From contig NC_008709.1 in assembly GCF_000015285.1 (NCBI RefSeq), positions 3,906,001 through 3,970,000 of the forward strand: 64,000 bases of DNA. The letters are read 5' to 3'. Made by a program: the position numbers and the translations under genes. This document shows positions 1 through 8,630 of the stretch, in pieces. The first letter of the stretch is position 1. The number at the start of each line of letters is the position of its first letter. The notes under the pieces were generated by a model that saw only the letters and a program-made list of their open reading frames with translations, had not been told where the DNA came from and made no database searches. Source of the stretch: Psychromonas ingrahamii 37. Its GTDB lineage: Bacteria; Pseudomonadota; Gammaproteobacteria; Enterobacterales; Psychromonadaceae.

Positions 1-269
1 ACCGGGAACTGGAATACTTGAGCAATGTTTCGGTCTTGCGGTAGAATGTCATTAACTTTCACACCATTAAATAACACTTCACCATCGGAAGGTTTCAATA
101 AACCGGAAATGATATTAAGCAGGGTAGATTTACCACAGCCAGACGGCCCTAATAGCGCAAAAGCACCTCCGTCATGCCACACATGATCCATCTCTCGGAT
201 TGCGTATTCTGGTTTTTCCGCATTTCTATTGTAACTATGCGCTAATGATTTTAAGTGAATTTCAGCCAT
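1..269 (-). CDS. glpT: Glycerol-type ABC importer ATPase, N-terminal part (cut by window edge)
   Basis: The first 89 codons of an ABC ATPase, running off the left edge. It begins [14 protein letters not shown] and has a good Walker A (GPSGCGKS, about residues 41-48) and a Q-loop (QVFQFP) just before the edge. It overlaps the end of the preceding ATPase gene by 8 bp, the spacing of translationally coupled genes. Two adjacent ATPases of this kind, next to glpR and glpQ, match the glycerol importer (GlpS/GlpT) first described in rhizobia. The permeases and binding protein would lie to the left. The ABC ATPase assignment is certain; glycerol as the substrate is inferred from sequence and context. 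Confidence 0.7.
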   Translation of the reverse strand, partial: MAEIHLKSLAHSYNRNAEKPEYAIREMDHVWHDGGAFALLGPSGCGKSTLLNIISGLLKPSDGEVLFNGVKVNDILPQDRNIAQVFQFP

Positions 270-1362
270 GATAATTATCCTCAACTCTGCGGCTACATGC
301 CTGGATTAAGTGGCCATCCTCATGAAATACATTGAGTTTATGGGTGGGTACATAAATTTTAATTTTTTCATCTACGGTATAGTTATGCACACCGGATAAA
401 TGCAGGACCATTTCAAAATGCGGATTACGCACGTGTAAAAAGGTCTCTGAACCACTTATTTCAGCAACTTCGACCTGAACTGAAAGTTCCAGATCATCGT
501 CATTTTTAGGTAATAAACTCAAGTGGCTGGGGCGGATTCCAAATTGATAGTCGCCTTCCTGCAGAGCCTGAAGCTCGCTGGTTCGCGGAAAATGGACGGT
601 GTTATCAAAGGTGACTTCGGTTTTAGTGATACGTCCGGAAATCATGTTAATCGGCGGCTCATTAAACAGCGTCGCGGCAACTACATTACAAGGCTTATGA
701 TAGGTTTCGGCGGTTGGACCGCTCTGAACAATCTGCCCTTCATGCAATATTGTAGTCGTGCCTCCTAGCGCCAGTGCTTCATTAGCCTCGGTGGTTGCAT
801 ACACAGCAATAGTGTTGCGCCGAGCAAATAATTCGCGCATCTCTTCACGCAACTCTTCGCGCAGTTTATAATCCAAGTTAACGAGGGGCTCGTCAAATAA
901 AATAATATCGGCATCTTTTACCAATGCACGCGCCATCGCGGTGCGTTGCTGCTGTCCTCCCGACAATTCTAGAGGCATGCGCGAAAGAAACTGAGTAATT
1001 TGCAGCATATCGGAAATTTCTATCACTTTCTGTTTGATGACAGCTTCCGATTCTTTAGCTAAACGCAGCGGAGAGGCGATATTGTCAAACACTGTCATGC
1101 TTGGGTAGTTGATGAATTGCTGATAAACCATTGATACGTTACGTTTGCGCACTGGCACACCACTTACATCAATTCCATTCATCAGCACTCGGCCTGAAGT
1201 CGGCTTATCCAATCCGGCCATTAAACGCATTAAGCTCGTTTTTCCAGATAAGGTGCGGCCAAGCAGTACATTAAAAGAGCCAGCTTCAAAAGTCAGGTTG
1301 GCATTATTAATATAATACTGGCCATCTACTATCTGGGTTACATTTTCCAATGTCAGGGACAT
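262..1362 (-). CDS. glpS: Glycerol-type ABC importer ATPase with degenerate switch histidine
   Basis: A 366-residue sugar-type ABC ATPase with an N-terminal nucleotide-binding domain and a C-terminal TOBE-like regulatory part. Visible motifs are Walker A GRTLSGKT (35-42), signature LSGGQ (133-137), Walker B IILFDEP (153-159) and D-loop NLDY. Where most relatives have the H-loop (VTHDQ) this protein reads ATTEA, so the switch histidine is threonine; as I recall, GlpS-type ATPases show this. The ATG at 1362 has a GGAG ribosome site. It is probably the first gene of a leftward operon expressed from the sigma-54 promoter at about 1441-1457. Glycerol import is inferred from the family and the glpR/glpQ neighbours. 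Confidence 0.75.
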   Translation of the reverse strand: MSLTLENVTQIVDGQYYINNANLTFEAGSFNVLLGRTLSGKTSLMRLMAGLDKPTSGRVLMNGIDVSGVPVRKRNVSMVYQQFINYPSMTVFDNIASPLRLAKESEAVIKQKVIEISDMLQITQFLSRMPLELSGGQQQRTAMARALVKDADIILFDEPLVNLDYKLREELREEMRELFARRNTIAVYATTEANEALALGGTTTILHEGQIVQSGPTAETYHKPCNVVAATLFNEPPINMISGRITKTEVTFDNTVHFPRTSELQALQEGDYQFGIRPSHLSLLPKNDDDLELSVQVEVAEISGSETFLHVRNPHFEMVLHLSGVHNYTVDEKIKIYVPTHKLNVFHEDGHLIQACSRRVEDNYHG

Positions 1363-1440
1363 AGGCGATAATCTCCATTTTGATTAACAGTGAGACAAAA
1401 ATTTATGTTCTGTGCAATTTTGCCAATTCTCACACTACAA

Positions 1441-1457
1441 TGCTAAATTCATGCCAA
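1441..1457 (-). promoter_or_regulatory. Candidate sigma-54 promoter for the glpS operon
   Basis: Read on the minus strand: TTGGCATGAATTTAGCA. The GG (-24) and GC (-12) are separated by exactly 10 nt, as sigma-54 requires; the -12 element is TAGC rather than TTGC. It lies about 80 bp before the glpS start and faces it. A sigma-54 activator gene is divergent, and activator-like repeats lie about 105 bp upstream. Confidence 0.6.
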
Positions 1458-1560
1458 CTTTCACGGTAAAATGTAACTTACTGATAATTAATAATAATAA
1501 TATTTATTTGTTTTTTTGAAAATAAATAAACCTGATTAATGAGCAATTTTGTTAAGATAA

Positions 1561-1618
1561 TGTGAACAGATTGTAATTAAACGTGAACAGGTTATAAGTA
1601 AATGTGAACAACTTGTAA
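1561..1618. promoter_or_regulatory. Three direct repeats, 21-bp period: likely activator (UAS) sites
   Basis: Three 16-bp copies start at 1561, 1582 and 1603 with consensus YGTGAACARNTTRTAA. The period is exactly 21 bp, two helical turns, so all face one side of the DNA. A weaker fourth copy may begin near 1540. An A/T-rich run (1485-1530) between the repeats and the sigma-54 promoter could assist bending. The placement fits upstream activating sequences for the AcoR/DhaR-type protein encoded at 2145. Confidence 0.6.
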
Positions 1619-1915
1619 AGAAAGAAATATATTTATCTTCTGTTTATGCACAGCTTGGAAATTGAATAGACCACTTATAGCAAAAAAATTATGATCTGAA
1701 TTGAAAAGTGGGCGCCCCCATTTAAATCAATAGTTGAAGGATTTAAGTCTGCTTTAAAATAATTGTTTCTGTTGGTATTAATCAATCGTAATAATTAATT
1801 TTTTGAGGTTAGGAACCTATTAAGAGGGGTTATCTTTTTTAATCTTTTTCTGTAATGCGCTTATTTTCTTCTCGTAAACTACTTTTTCATTTTGAATAAA
1901 AAATAAGCGGATCGA

Positions 1916-1931
1916 TGTGATCTAATTCACC
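1916..1931. promoter_or_regulatory. CRP-like binding site
   Basis: TGTGATCTAATTCACC matches the CRP core TGTGA-N6-TCACA in 9 of 10 conserved positions. It lies about 230 bp before the sigma-54 activator gene at 2145 and would place glycerol use under catabolite control. The remaining gap (1363-2144) is otherwise AT-rich, with a GC palindrome near 1709-1720. Confidence 0.5.
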
Positions 1932-2144
1932 AATCAAATAAAAAAAACATAAAATATTTATAATTAAGTGATCTGCCTTGCAAATATTACAATCAAATAC
2001 CCGCCAGCTGAATTTGTACTGATTGCGTGATCAATGTAAACGTATTGATGCGCGTTTGTAATCATAATAGGCTCTTTTTCGAACATCAAGACACAAAGCT
2101 TACAATGATTTAACAGCAACAATGAAGAATAGGGGAGCAATAAA

Positions 2145-4034
2145 ATGCCCACAAAACCAGTACATCATAGGACACATGAGACGATGATAGTGCAGTCTTG
2201 GCAACGCTGTCGAGAGTCCGGACTGAACCATAATTCAACGCCAAATATTGACCGCCTAGCTGGTGGCTCGCTGTCTTCATTGCTTGATGAACATCATAGC
2301 CTTCTGACAACAACTCATAATGAAGTACTGCCCTATTATGAAAACTTACTGCTTAACAGTAAGAGCCAGGTAATGCTCGCTGACCATCAGGGTTACGTGC
2401 TTCAAAATTGGGGCGATCAGCGCTTTAAGCGCGATAATCAAGAGATATTCACGCCCGGTAGTGGTTGGCAGGAATCCACATTAGGAACAAATGCAATTGG
2501 TACTGCGCTGAAAACCGGCAACATAGTGCAGATTGAGCGGGATGAACATTTTTTAATTTCCAACCGTTTTATGACCGGATCAGCCGCCCCTATTTTTGGT
2601 ATAGACCGCGAGATGCTTGGGGTAATCGATATATCAACTGATACTTACCTGCCTGAATCACATACCTTAGGGCTAGTAAAAATAATGTCGCAAGCAGTAG
2701 AGAATCAACTGATTACCTCCCACTTTAAGGGCGAATATTTTATACTGCGCTTTAATACCAGCATCGAGAATATTGATAGTCAGTGGTCAGGCTTAATCGT
2801 ATTTGATGAAAATGGTTTGGTTATTTCAGCGAATCACCGGGCAGAAATAATGCTCGGCTGTGATTTAAAACTCGTGAATATCTCTCAGCTATTTATGATT
2901 AACGTCAGTCAGTTAGTCAACCAACCCGAAGGTTTTCAGGTGCCCTTAGTGACCACGCAACAATTCAGAGTACATGGGATAGTGCATAAGCCCGTACAGG
3001 CAAAACCCCGAGCATTGGATTTTAGAGCCGAGATTAAGCCCGAGAAATCAGCCAGGCATGTATCAGATCAACACAGGTTTCAGTTAGATGAACTTAACCT
3101 TGGTGATCCCGTGATGGAGAAAGCTGTCGCTCAAAGCAAACGTATTATTGACAAAAATATTCCTATTTTAATCTCCGGGGAAACGGGTGTCGGCAAAGAA
3201 GTATTTGTTAAAGCGATGCATTATTCAAGCCTGCGCAGCAAACAGAATTTGATTACCGTAAACTGTGCCGCTATTCCACAGGAGTTAGTTGAATCGGAAC
3301 TTTTTGGTTATGAAAAAGGCGCCTTTACCGGCTCAAGCAGTAAAGGTTATATAGGACTAATCCGCAAAGCCGATAAAGGGACATTATTTTTAGATGAGAT
3401 TGGTGATATGCCACTCAATGTTCAGGCGCGTTTATTACGGGTATTGCAGGAGCGCAGGGTGAACCCTCTGGGCAGCACCGAGTCTTATCCCGTCGATTTC
3501 AAGCTTGTTTCCGCGACCAACTGCAATCTTAAAGAGTCCGTCGCAGCAGGTACCTTCCGTCAGGATTTATATTACCGGGTAAGTGGTTTAAATATAGAAT
3601 TACCCGCACTCCGCCATCGCCGCGACCGCCAGAAATTGATCCAGTTTCTCCTGAAATATTACGCAGAAAATAAACAGCATACCGAGATCACAGAGCGTGC
3701 CATGGATAGCTTTAACCGGCACCCCTGGCCGGGTAACATTCGTCAATTGGTCAGTGTTATTCAAATTGCGCAGGCAATGTCAGATAATGAACCGATTGAC
3801 TTTGAGCATCTCCCCGATGATTTTTTTACTGATATGGAAGCAAGTGAAAATCACGGTGAGACTTTAATTGTCGGACAGGAAAACAAACCATTAACAGCTG
3901 CAACGGATTCGAACACCAACAACATAATAGCTTTATATCAGTCGCTTAATTGTAATATATCAAAAACTGCAGCACAGTTATCCGTGAGCAGAAATACCGT
4001 CTATAAACGCCTGCGTGAGAGTGGTTTTAAATAA
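2145..4034 (+). CDS. Sigma-54-dependent activator of the AcoR/DhaR type
   Basis: A 629-residue enhancer-binding protein. The order is: an N-terminal AcoR-like segment (SWQRCRESGL, about 18-27), a GAF sensor region (about 60-195), a PAS-like stretch (about 205-280), an AAA+ domain (about 312-540), and a Fis-type helix-turn-helix at the C-terminus (SKTAAQLSVSRNTVYKRL). Walker A GETGVGKE is at 345-352 and Walker B TLFLDEIGD at 413-421. The sigma-54 contact loop is GAFTGS (392-397) instead of GAFTGA. The ATG has a strong GGGGAG site. It is divergent from the glpS operon, whose upstream DNA carries the repeats and sigma-54 promoter it would need. The ligand is unknown; acetoin, dihydroxyacetone or glycerol are candidates by family. 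Confidence 0.85.
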   Translation: MPTKPVHHRTHETMIVQSWQRCRESGLNHNSTPNIDRLAGGSLSSLLDEHHSLLTTTHNEVLPYYENLLLNSKSQVMLADHQGYVLQNWGDQRFKRDNQEIFTPGSGWQESTLGTNAIGTALKTGNIVQIERDEHFLISNRFMTGSAAPIFGIDREMLGVIDISTDTYLPESHTLGLVKIMSQAVENQLITSHFKGEYFILRFNTSIENIDSQWSGLIVFDENGLVISANHRAEIMLGCDLKLVNISQLFMINVSQLVNQPEGFQVPLVTTQQFRVHGIVHKPVQAKPRALDFRAEIKPEKSARHVSDQHRFQLDELNLGDPVMEKAVAQSKRIIDKNIPILISGETGVGKEVFVKAMHYSSLRSKQNLITVNCAAIPQELVESELFGYEKGAFTGSSSKGYIGLIRKADKGTLFLDEIGDMPLNVQARLLRVLQERRVNPLGSTESYPVDFKLVSATNCNLKESVAAGTFRQDLYYRVSGLNIELPALRHRRDRQKLIQFLLKYYAENKQHTEITERAMDSFNRHPWPGNIRQLVSVIQIAQAMSDNEPIDFEHLPDDFFTDMEASENHGETLIVGQENKPLTAATDSNTNNIIALYQSLNCNISKTAAQLSVSRNTVYKRLRESGFK

Positions 4035-4450
4035 TGTAAAATCAAATCATCATGACCTTAAACTGCCAGCAAGTTGCTTTACCCCAACTTAGCTCCCTTA
4101 TTTACGCAACACCACTATCGTTTAATCAATCGCTGGAAAAAACTTCCATACGGCTCTGTGCAGCCAGTAAGGCCCATTGCAGTGTTTTTTTCTGCAATGA
4201 CTTCTAATTACTACAGTAGAGACTGTACTGTGATAAGTAAAAAACATCATTGGCAGGTAAAGCTGTCATTGAACATTTATTCGAACCTTATGCGGATCCA
4301 ATTAAAGGTTAGCAGCATTAATCTGGTTGGAAACATGCAGTAAAAAGTGTCCACAGAAATTGGCTGAAATGCCAGATCAAGATATTGAATAGCTGTGCAG
4401 GACAGCTTAGTAGAAAACATCACTAATACTTATATCGAGAGCATTAACCT

Positions 4451-4480
4451 ATAAAAGAGTGTCAGAAGGCACTCTTTTAT
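4451..4480 (+). terminator. Hairpin, probable terminator
   Basis: An 11-bp perfect stem (ATAAAAGAGTG pairs with CACTCTTTTAT) around an 8-nt loop, about 420 bp after the sigma-54 activator gene. The A/T arms could supply the U-tract in either direction. Confidence 0.45.
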
Positions 4481-4651
4481 GTCTCCAATCTGTCTTAAAA
4501 TAGACACCATCAGCGAGGCAAAGCCGGCCATATTAAAGGCCAAAACTAAAGGTTTATACCAAAAGCATTAAGTTTATGATCACTTGAGTCATTCTTTTGC
4601 TATCAGGCATACGAAATTCAATAGAATCGCTTATAATATTGAGTGTTCGAC

Positions 4652-4671
4652 TATAAAAGCATGCTTTTATA
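4652..4671. promoter_or_regulatory. 20-bp perfect palindrome upstream of glpR
   Basis: TATAAAAGCATGCTTTTATA is fully self-complementary and lies about 155 bp before the glpR start. It could be an operator, but it does not match the E. coli GlpR operator consensus closely. Confidence 0.35.
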
Positions 4672-4825
4672 ACCTATTTTTTTCAATTCGAAACTAATAA
4701 CCATTCTATCACTCAGCAACCTTGTTATTTCATTGCTATTCATCACCGTCACGGTAAAATTATTTCATTAAACTTATTTCATTAAAATGAGGGAATTAAG
4801 TTCACAGTACCAGGAGCAGAGTTTC

Positions 4826-5599
4826 GTGAAGCAAACTACAAGACATCAGAAAATCATCGATCTCGTCTATAAAAATGGATATGTCAGTACCGAGGACTTT
4901 GTTGAGCACTTTAAAGTAAGTCCTCAGACTATTCGCCGAGATTTAAATGAACTGGCCGATGCAAATAAAATACGCCGCCATCATGGTGGCGCAACGACCC
5001 CGCTGAGCTCTATCAATACCGCTTATAATACCCGTAAAGCCATGCAGCTAACCGAAAAAGACAGCATTGCAGAAGCCTTAGTAAAATATATTCCTAACGG
5101 TGCGACACTGTTTATCGATATTGGTACGACGCCGGAATCCATTGCGCGAGAATTAGCAAAAACGCACAAAAATTTACAGATTGTGACCAATAATATCAAT
5201 GCAGCCTTTATATTGATGGGCAATGAGGATTTTAAAGTTATCCTGGCCGGCGGTGAAGTGCGTAATAAAGACGGCGGTATCGTCGGTGAGGCGACGCTGG
5301 ATTTCATTAAACAGTTCCGTTTAGATTTTGGTATTTTGGGTATCAGCGGGATTGATTATGATGGTTCGTTATTAGATTTTGATTATCATGAAGTGCGGGT
5401 TAAAAAAGCCATTATAGAAAATAGCCGCAGTGTCTATCTCGCGGTTGACCATACAAAATTCGGGCGTAATGCGATGGTTAAATTGGGTAATATAGCGGAA
5501 ATAGATATGCTGATAACAAATAGGCCGCCACCCAAAGAAATCACTACATTATTAAAAGCGCACAAGATTCCATTTGAAGTGGTTCCAAAGGAGCGCTAA
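4826..5599 (+). CDS. glpR: GlpR, DeoR-family repressor of glycerol-3-phosphate genes
   Basis: A 257-residue DeoR/GlpR repressor. The N-terminal helix-turn-helix contains VSPQTIRRDLNEL and is followed by HHGGA. The C-terminal sugar-phosphate sensor domain has FIDIGTTPE and the long near-identical GlpR stretch LDFGILGISGID. I chose the GTG at 4826 because it has GGAG at 4813-4816 and gives VKQTTRHQKI, matching the enteric GlpR start MKQTQRHNGI. The in-frame ATG at 4787 lacks a ribosome site. GlpR dissociates from DNA on binding glycerol-3-phosphate and would control glpQ and perhaps the ABC operon. It converges with glpQ across a strong shared hairpin. Confidence 0.93.
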   Translation: MKQTTRHQKIIDLVYKNGYVSTEDFVEHFKVSPQTIRRDLNELADANKIRRHHGGATTPLSSINTAYNTRKAMQLTEKDSIAEALVKYIPNGATLFIDIGTTPESIARELAKTHKNLQIVTNNINAAFILMGNEDFKVILAGGEVRNKDGGIVGEATLDFIKQFRLDFGILGISGIDYDGSLLDFDYHEVRVKKAIIENSRSVYLAVDHTKFGRNAMVKLGNIAEIDMLITNRPPPKEITTLLKAHKIPFEVVPKER

Positions 5600-5601
5600 A
5601 G

Positions 5602-5636
5602 TAGTAAGCACTTATCATTTTGATAAGTGCTTACTA
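5602..5636. terminator. Bidirectional terminator between glpR and glpQ
   Basis: A 16-bp perfect stem (TAGTAAGCACTTATCA and its complement) around a TTT loop, lying between two convergent genes. The A/T flanks would serve transcription from both sides. Confidence 0.75.
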
Positions 5637-5653
5637 TTAATTAACGGTAAGAC

Positions 5654-6733
5654 TCACTTTTTTTGTGCTTGTAAAAAGTTAACCGCACGATCCGGGTAAT
5701 CACTAAATACCCCGTCAACGTCTGCTTTATTATAGAAAATATCTAAGAATTCTTCAAAATCCTGCGCATACTCTGGAATTTGTCCTTCATCCAGCCTAAA
5801 GGTATAAGGGTGAACCTGCATACCGGCCTGATGTGCTTCCTTAACAAGAGAGGTGAATATTAACTTCCCTTTTTTCGACTCGGGTGCAACCACCATAGGA
5901 TACCAGGGGCCCACACCATCGGCATATTTAGCTATTTCTTTCATTGCACCCGGCTTAAACATCCAGTCATAGTCATAAGCAATAGCTTTACCATCGACAT
6001 ACACCATGGTTTCATCCCAGCTTGTTTCGGCTATTAACTGCACTAACTTGATATCCATAGACAATTTTGGAAGCAGATCATATTTAATACGCTTTAACTC
6101 CTCGGCATCAAAAGACTGAAAGTAGACCAAATCAGTTTTACTGGTATAACCGTATTTTTTAAGCACTTTTAATACCGCTACGCTTATGTCTTTGCCCTCG
6201 TGTCGATGAAACCACGGCGCTTTAATTTCAGGATAGATACCGATATTTTTACCTGTACTTTTGTTTAAACCTTGAATCATTTCTATTTCATCTTCTAAAG
6301 TATGCACCTTAAAGTCAGATTTCCAAATTGGAAAACGCTGTGCGTAAACAGCCGTTTGCTCTCCATCTTTAATATTAAATGCTTCGGTCATTTTAAGACC
6401 TTTGATTTCTGCCAAAGTAAAATCAATAGCGTAATATCTGCCGTCTTTACGTTGGCGATCAGGGTATATATCTGCGACGTTAGTAACACGATCCAGATAA
6501 TGATCGTGCAGTACGACTAAGAAATCATCACTGCTCATCACTACATCCTGTTCAATGTAGTCAGCGTCCATGGCATAAGCCATCGATTTAGCCTCCATAC
6601 TGTGCTCAGGAAGATAACCGCTGGCACCGCGATGGGCGACAACTATTTTTTCAACCTGAGCAAAACTTGCTGCTGATGAAATCATCAGTAAACTCATCAG
6701 TGTTTTTTTCTTATTTGATAATTTTTTGAACAT
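5654..6733 (-). CDS. glpQ: Glycerophosphodiester phosphodiesterase, periplasmic
   Basis: A 359-residue GlpQ, close to the 358 residues of the E. coli enzyme. It hydrolyses glycerophosphodiesters from phospholipid breakdown to glycerol-3-phosphate and an alcohol. A cleavable signal peptide (MFKKLSNKKKTLMSLLMISS, cleavage near SFA-QV) sends it out of the cytoplasm. Catalytic signatures are AHRGASGYLPEHS near residues 33-45 (the usual Glu of HRG-PEN is in PEHS), the metal site YIEQDV, and the second histidine in VVLHDHYLDR. It converges with glpR. With the adjacent importer it forms a scavenging route for carbon and phosphate. Confidence 0.93.
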   Translation of the reverse strand: MFKKLSNKKKTLMSLLMISSAASFAQVEKIVVAHRGASGYLPEHSMEAKSMAYAMDADYIEQDVVMSSDDFLVVLHDHYLDRVTNVADIYPDRQRKDGRYYAIDFTLAEIKGLKMTEAFNIKDGEQTAVYAQRFPIWKSDFKVHTLEDEIEMIQGLNKSTGKNIGIYPEIKAPWFHRHEGKDISVAVLKVLKKYGYTSKTDLVYFQSFDAEELKRIKYDLLPKLSMDIKLVQLIAETSWDETMVYVDGKAIAYDYDWMFKPGAMKEIAKYADGVGPWYPMVVAPESKKGKLIFTSLVKEAHQAGMQVHPYTFRLDEGQIPEYAQDFEEFLDIFYNKADVDGVFSDYPDRAVNFLQAQKK

Positions 6734-6894
6734 AGTTTCATTATTCCTTATGATTAAATATACAAGCTTGCTCAGACACTGCTCCCTAACTTTCTATAGG
6801 CCATTTTAACTGGCCACTATTAAACTTCTATTAATTGAGTCGGGTAAAAATATTGAATCCGGGTACTGATTAAATAAGATGAATCTTTCGCGGC

Positions 6895-7775
6895 TTATAC
6901 AGCTGCCGAAACCCGTTCTTCAGCTTCACTATCAAGTTTGCACTGTGCGTATACCTTATTTTCACCGAACATAAGTGGTTCCTTAATCGAATTAGTGAGT
7001 GTGTTTTGAGCGAGTGAACCCCAAAAAACCTGAATACTTGATGAGCCGAACATTCTTTCGGATAGGGTCACTATTTTAATACTATGGTCTGCAAACTCGC
7101 AAATTGTCAAATGAGGATCCTGCTGAGCCTGACTGACTTGATACCCGCATCCGGTATCAATAAATAATTACTGACCTTTTAAAAAGGATTTACTTAAGGA
7201 GGTGTGACCCGAGACAATAAAATCAACGCCTGCAAAAGAGCGCTTGTAGTCATTTTTAATACAGTCTCTCCCACAGCAGTTCTTTATAATCCTCACCGGT
7301 TATCTCTTTTTTCTTAACAGGCCATTGATTAAAAGGATATTGAGCATGAGTCACACCAACCTCTCCGGCGAGAGTTGCAACCGTCAAAGTCAAATATAGT
7401 TTCTTTCGACAATGCGCTTTGCTCATATCCTTTGCTCCTCATTTAATGCCTCCCACCAAACAGCACCATTTAAATAACAATTGATTTTGTTATAAGATGA
7501 GCGTTTTCCATCTTGAGTAAAAATTGCTCGTGGTTACCCAGAACAGGAATAAACCATTCTTTTTTCGCCAGTTTTAGGCAGTTAAAAGACCCTTCTCCCC
7601 GGTCAATAATATTGTCTACGGAGAATAATCGATCGGCACTCAGATCAAAGCTAATCTTCTTGAGAGGTTGCATCAAAAGTGAATATTTTCCATGACTATC
7701 ACCAACAAAAAAATCTCGTTTCGCACTATTGCGGGAATAATAACAATGAACGGGTATACTCTCATTATTCAACAT
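6895..7775 (-). pseudogene. Broken Ser/Thr protein phosphatase (PPP, lambda-phosphatase type)
   Basis: The start (from ATG at 7775) has the metallophosphatase motifs GDSHGKY, DNIIDRGEGS and LGNHEQ, then stops at 7470. Further pieces follow in order but in other frames: NGAVWWEALNEEQR (about 7430-7470), then VGVTHAQYPFNQWP, then a late GHT motif (SGHTSL), an in-frame TAA at 7168-7170, and LFIDTGCGYQ. The tail runs to a stop at 6895. At least two frameshifts and one nonsense codon therefore interrupt one phosphatase of about 290 residues. It lies on the glpQ strand, about 160 bp upstream of glpQ. Confidence 0.75.
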
Positions 7776-8016
7776 TTGCTCTCTCCTTGCATTACCGACA
7801 GATCTACGAGCAATAACACCTTTAATTTAGTGCAAACTGAAATAAATAATAAATACAGTGGGATCGGACAGAAGAAGATAAGTTAAATAAATGCACTTAC
7901 ATTAAATGACCGCATGGACACAAAAAACAATTTTGTCTAATCAACATAGAAATATTACTGCTTATGTTAATATCAGGCATTATTCCAAATAAAATTTAAT
8001 TATCGCGAGCATCTTT

Positions 8017-8466
8017 ATGCAAGAATCTCTATTACGACGCGCTACCGATATCTGTAAACAAAAACGAATCAGATTCACGCCAATACGCCAACAGGTATTT
8101 CTACTGATGGCTGAACAAAAAGGGGCGGTAAGCGCCTATGATTTGCTGGAACGATTAAAACAACATGAAGAAAATGCTAAACCGCCTACCATCTATCGCG
8201 CTTTAGAGTTTCTGTTAGAGAACCATTTTATTCATCGCATTGAATCCTTAAATGCTTACCTTATGTGTGCTCATTTTGGCTGTGAGCACCCGATGCAGTT
8301 ATTAATTTGTGATAGTTGCAAAAAAGTAATTGAATTAAGCGATCCTGTGATTGATGATGCTTTTGCTCAGCAGGCTAAACAATCTGGTTTTCAAATAACC
8401 AATAAGGTATTAGAAGTTCATGGATTTTGCGCTCAATGCCAGCACGCTTCATCTATGAAGGTTTAA
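8017..8466 (+). CDS. zur: Zur, zinc-responsive Fur-family repressor
   Basis: A 149-residue Fur-family protein closest to Zur: an N-terminal winged helix with RIRFTPIRQQV and the diagnostic AYDLLERL and AKPPTIYRALEFLL, then a dimerisation/metal domain. Cysteines in LMCAHF, CDSCKK and CAQC fit the zinc sites of Zur. It lacks the His-rich tail of the E. coli protein. Zur represses zinc uptake genes when zinc is sufficient. It stands alone, with the adhesin operon converging from the right. A decayed copy of this gene lies on the other side of that operon (24399-24903). Confidence 0.9.
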   Translation: MQESLLRRATDICKQKRIRFTPIRQQVFLLMAEQKGAVSAYDLLERLKQHEENAKPPTIYRALEFLLENHFIHRIESLNAYLMCAHFGCEHPMQLLICDSCKKVIELSDPVIDDAFAQQAKQSGFQITNKVLEVHGFCAQCQHASSMKV

Positions 8467-8584
8467 TTCTAAACGGGTTTAGCTTCAGCACTTTACTGAT
8501 TAAATATTTTTTTGTGCCCTTTTTTTCAAAAAAAACGGAAAAAACAGACATTTATTTTCATTTTTAATAAGTTCAATGAATCAT

Positions 8585-8604
8585 AAAAAAGGGGTGAATG
8601 CCCC
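8585..8604 (-). terminator. Possible terminator of the adhesin operon
   Basis: On the minus strand GGGG-CATTCA-CCCC is followed by six T residues, 27 bp after the last gene of the leftward operon. The stem is short but the U-tract is good. Confidence 0.45.
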
Positions 8605-8630
8605 ACAACCATCGACAGCATCAATGTTGA

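Larger units (their letters stand above)
4035..4825. other. Gene-free stretch with hairpin, palindrome and possible gene debris
   Basis: No convincing gene. One frame around 4260-4410 (AVIEHLFEPYADPIKG, then stops) looks like decayed coding sequence, but I cannot name it. The stretch also holds the hairpin at 4451-4480 and the palindrome at 4652-4671. An ATG at 4787 is in frame with glpR but has no ribosome site. Confidence 0.4.

Noticed and set aside
1411-1428. TTGGCA/TTGCA pair on the minus strand as an alternative sigma-54 promoter
   Set aside because: GG and GC are 7 nt apart instead of 10; the element at 1441-1457 has the correct spacing.
4074-4343. 89-codon plus-strand frame after the sigma-54 activator
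   Set aside because: No ribosome site, no recognisable motif, and the sequence around it reads better as decayed DNA in another frame.
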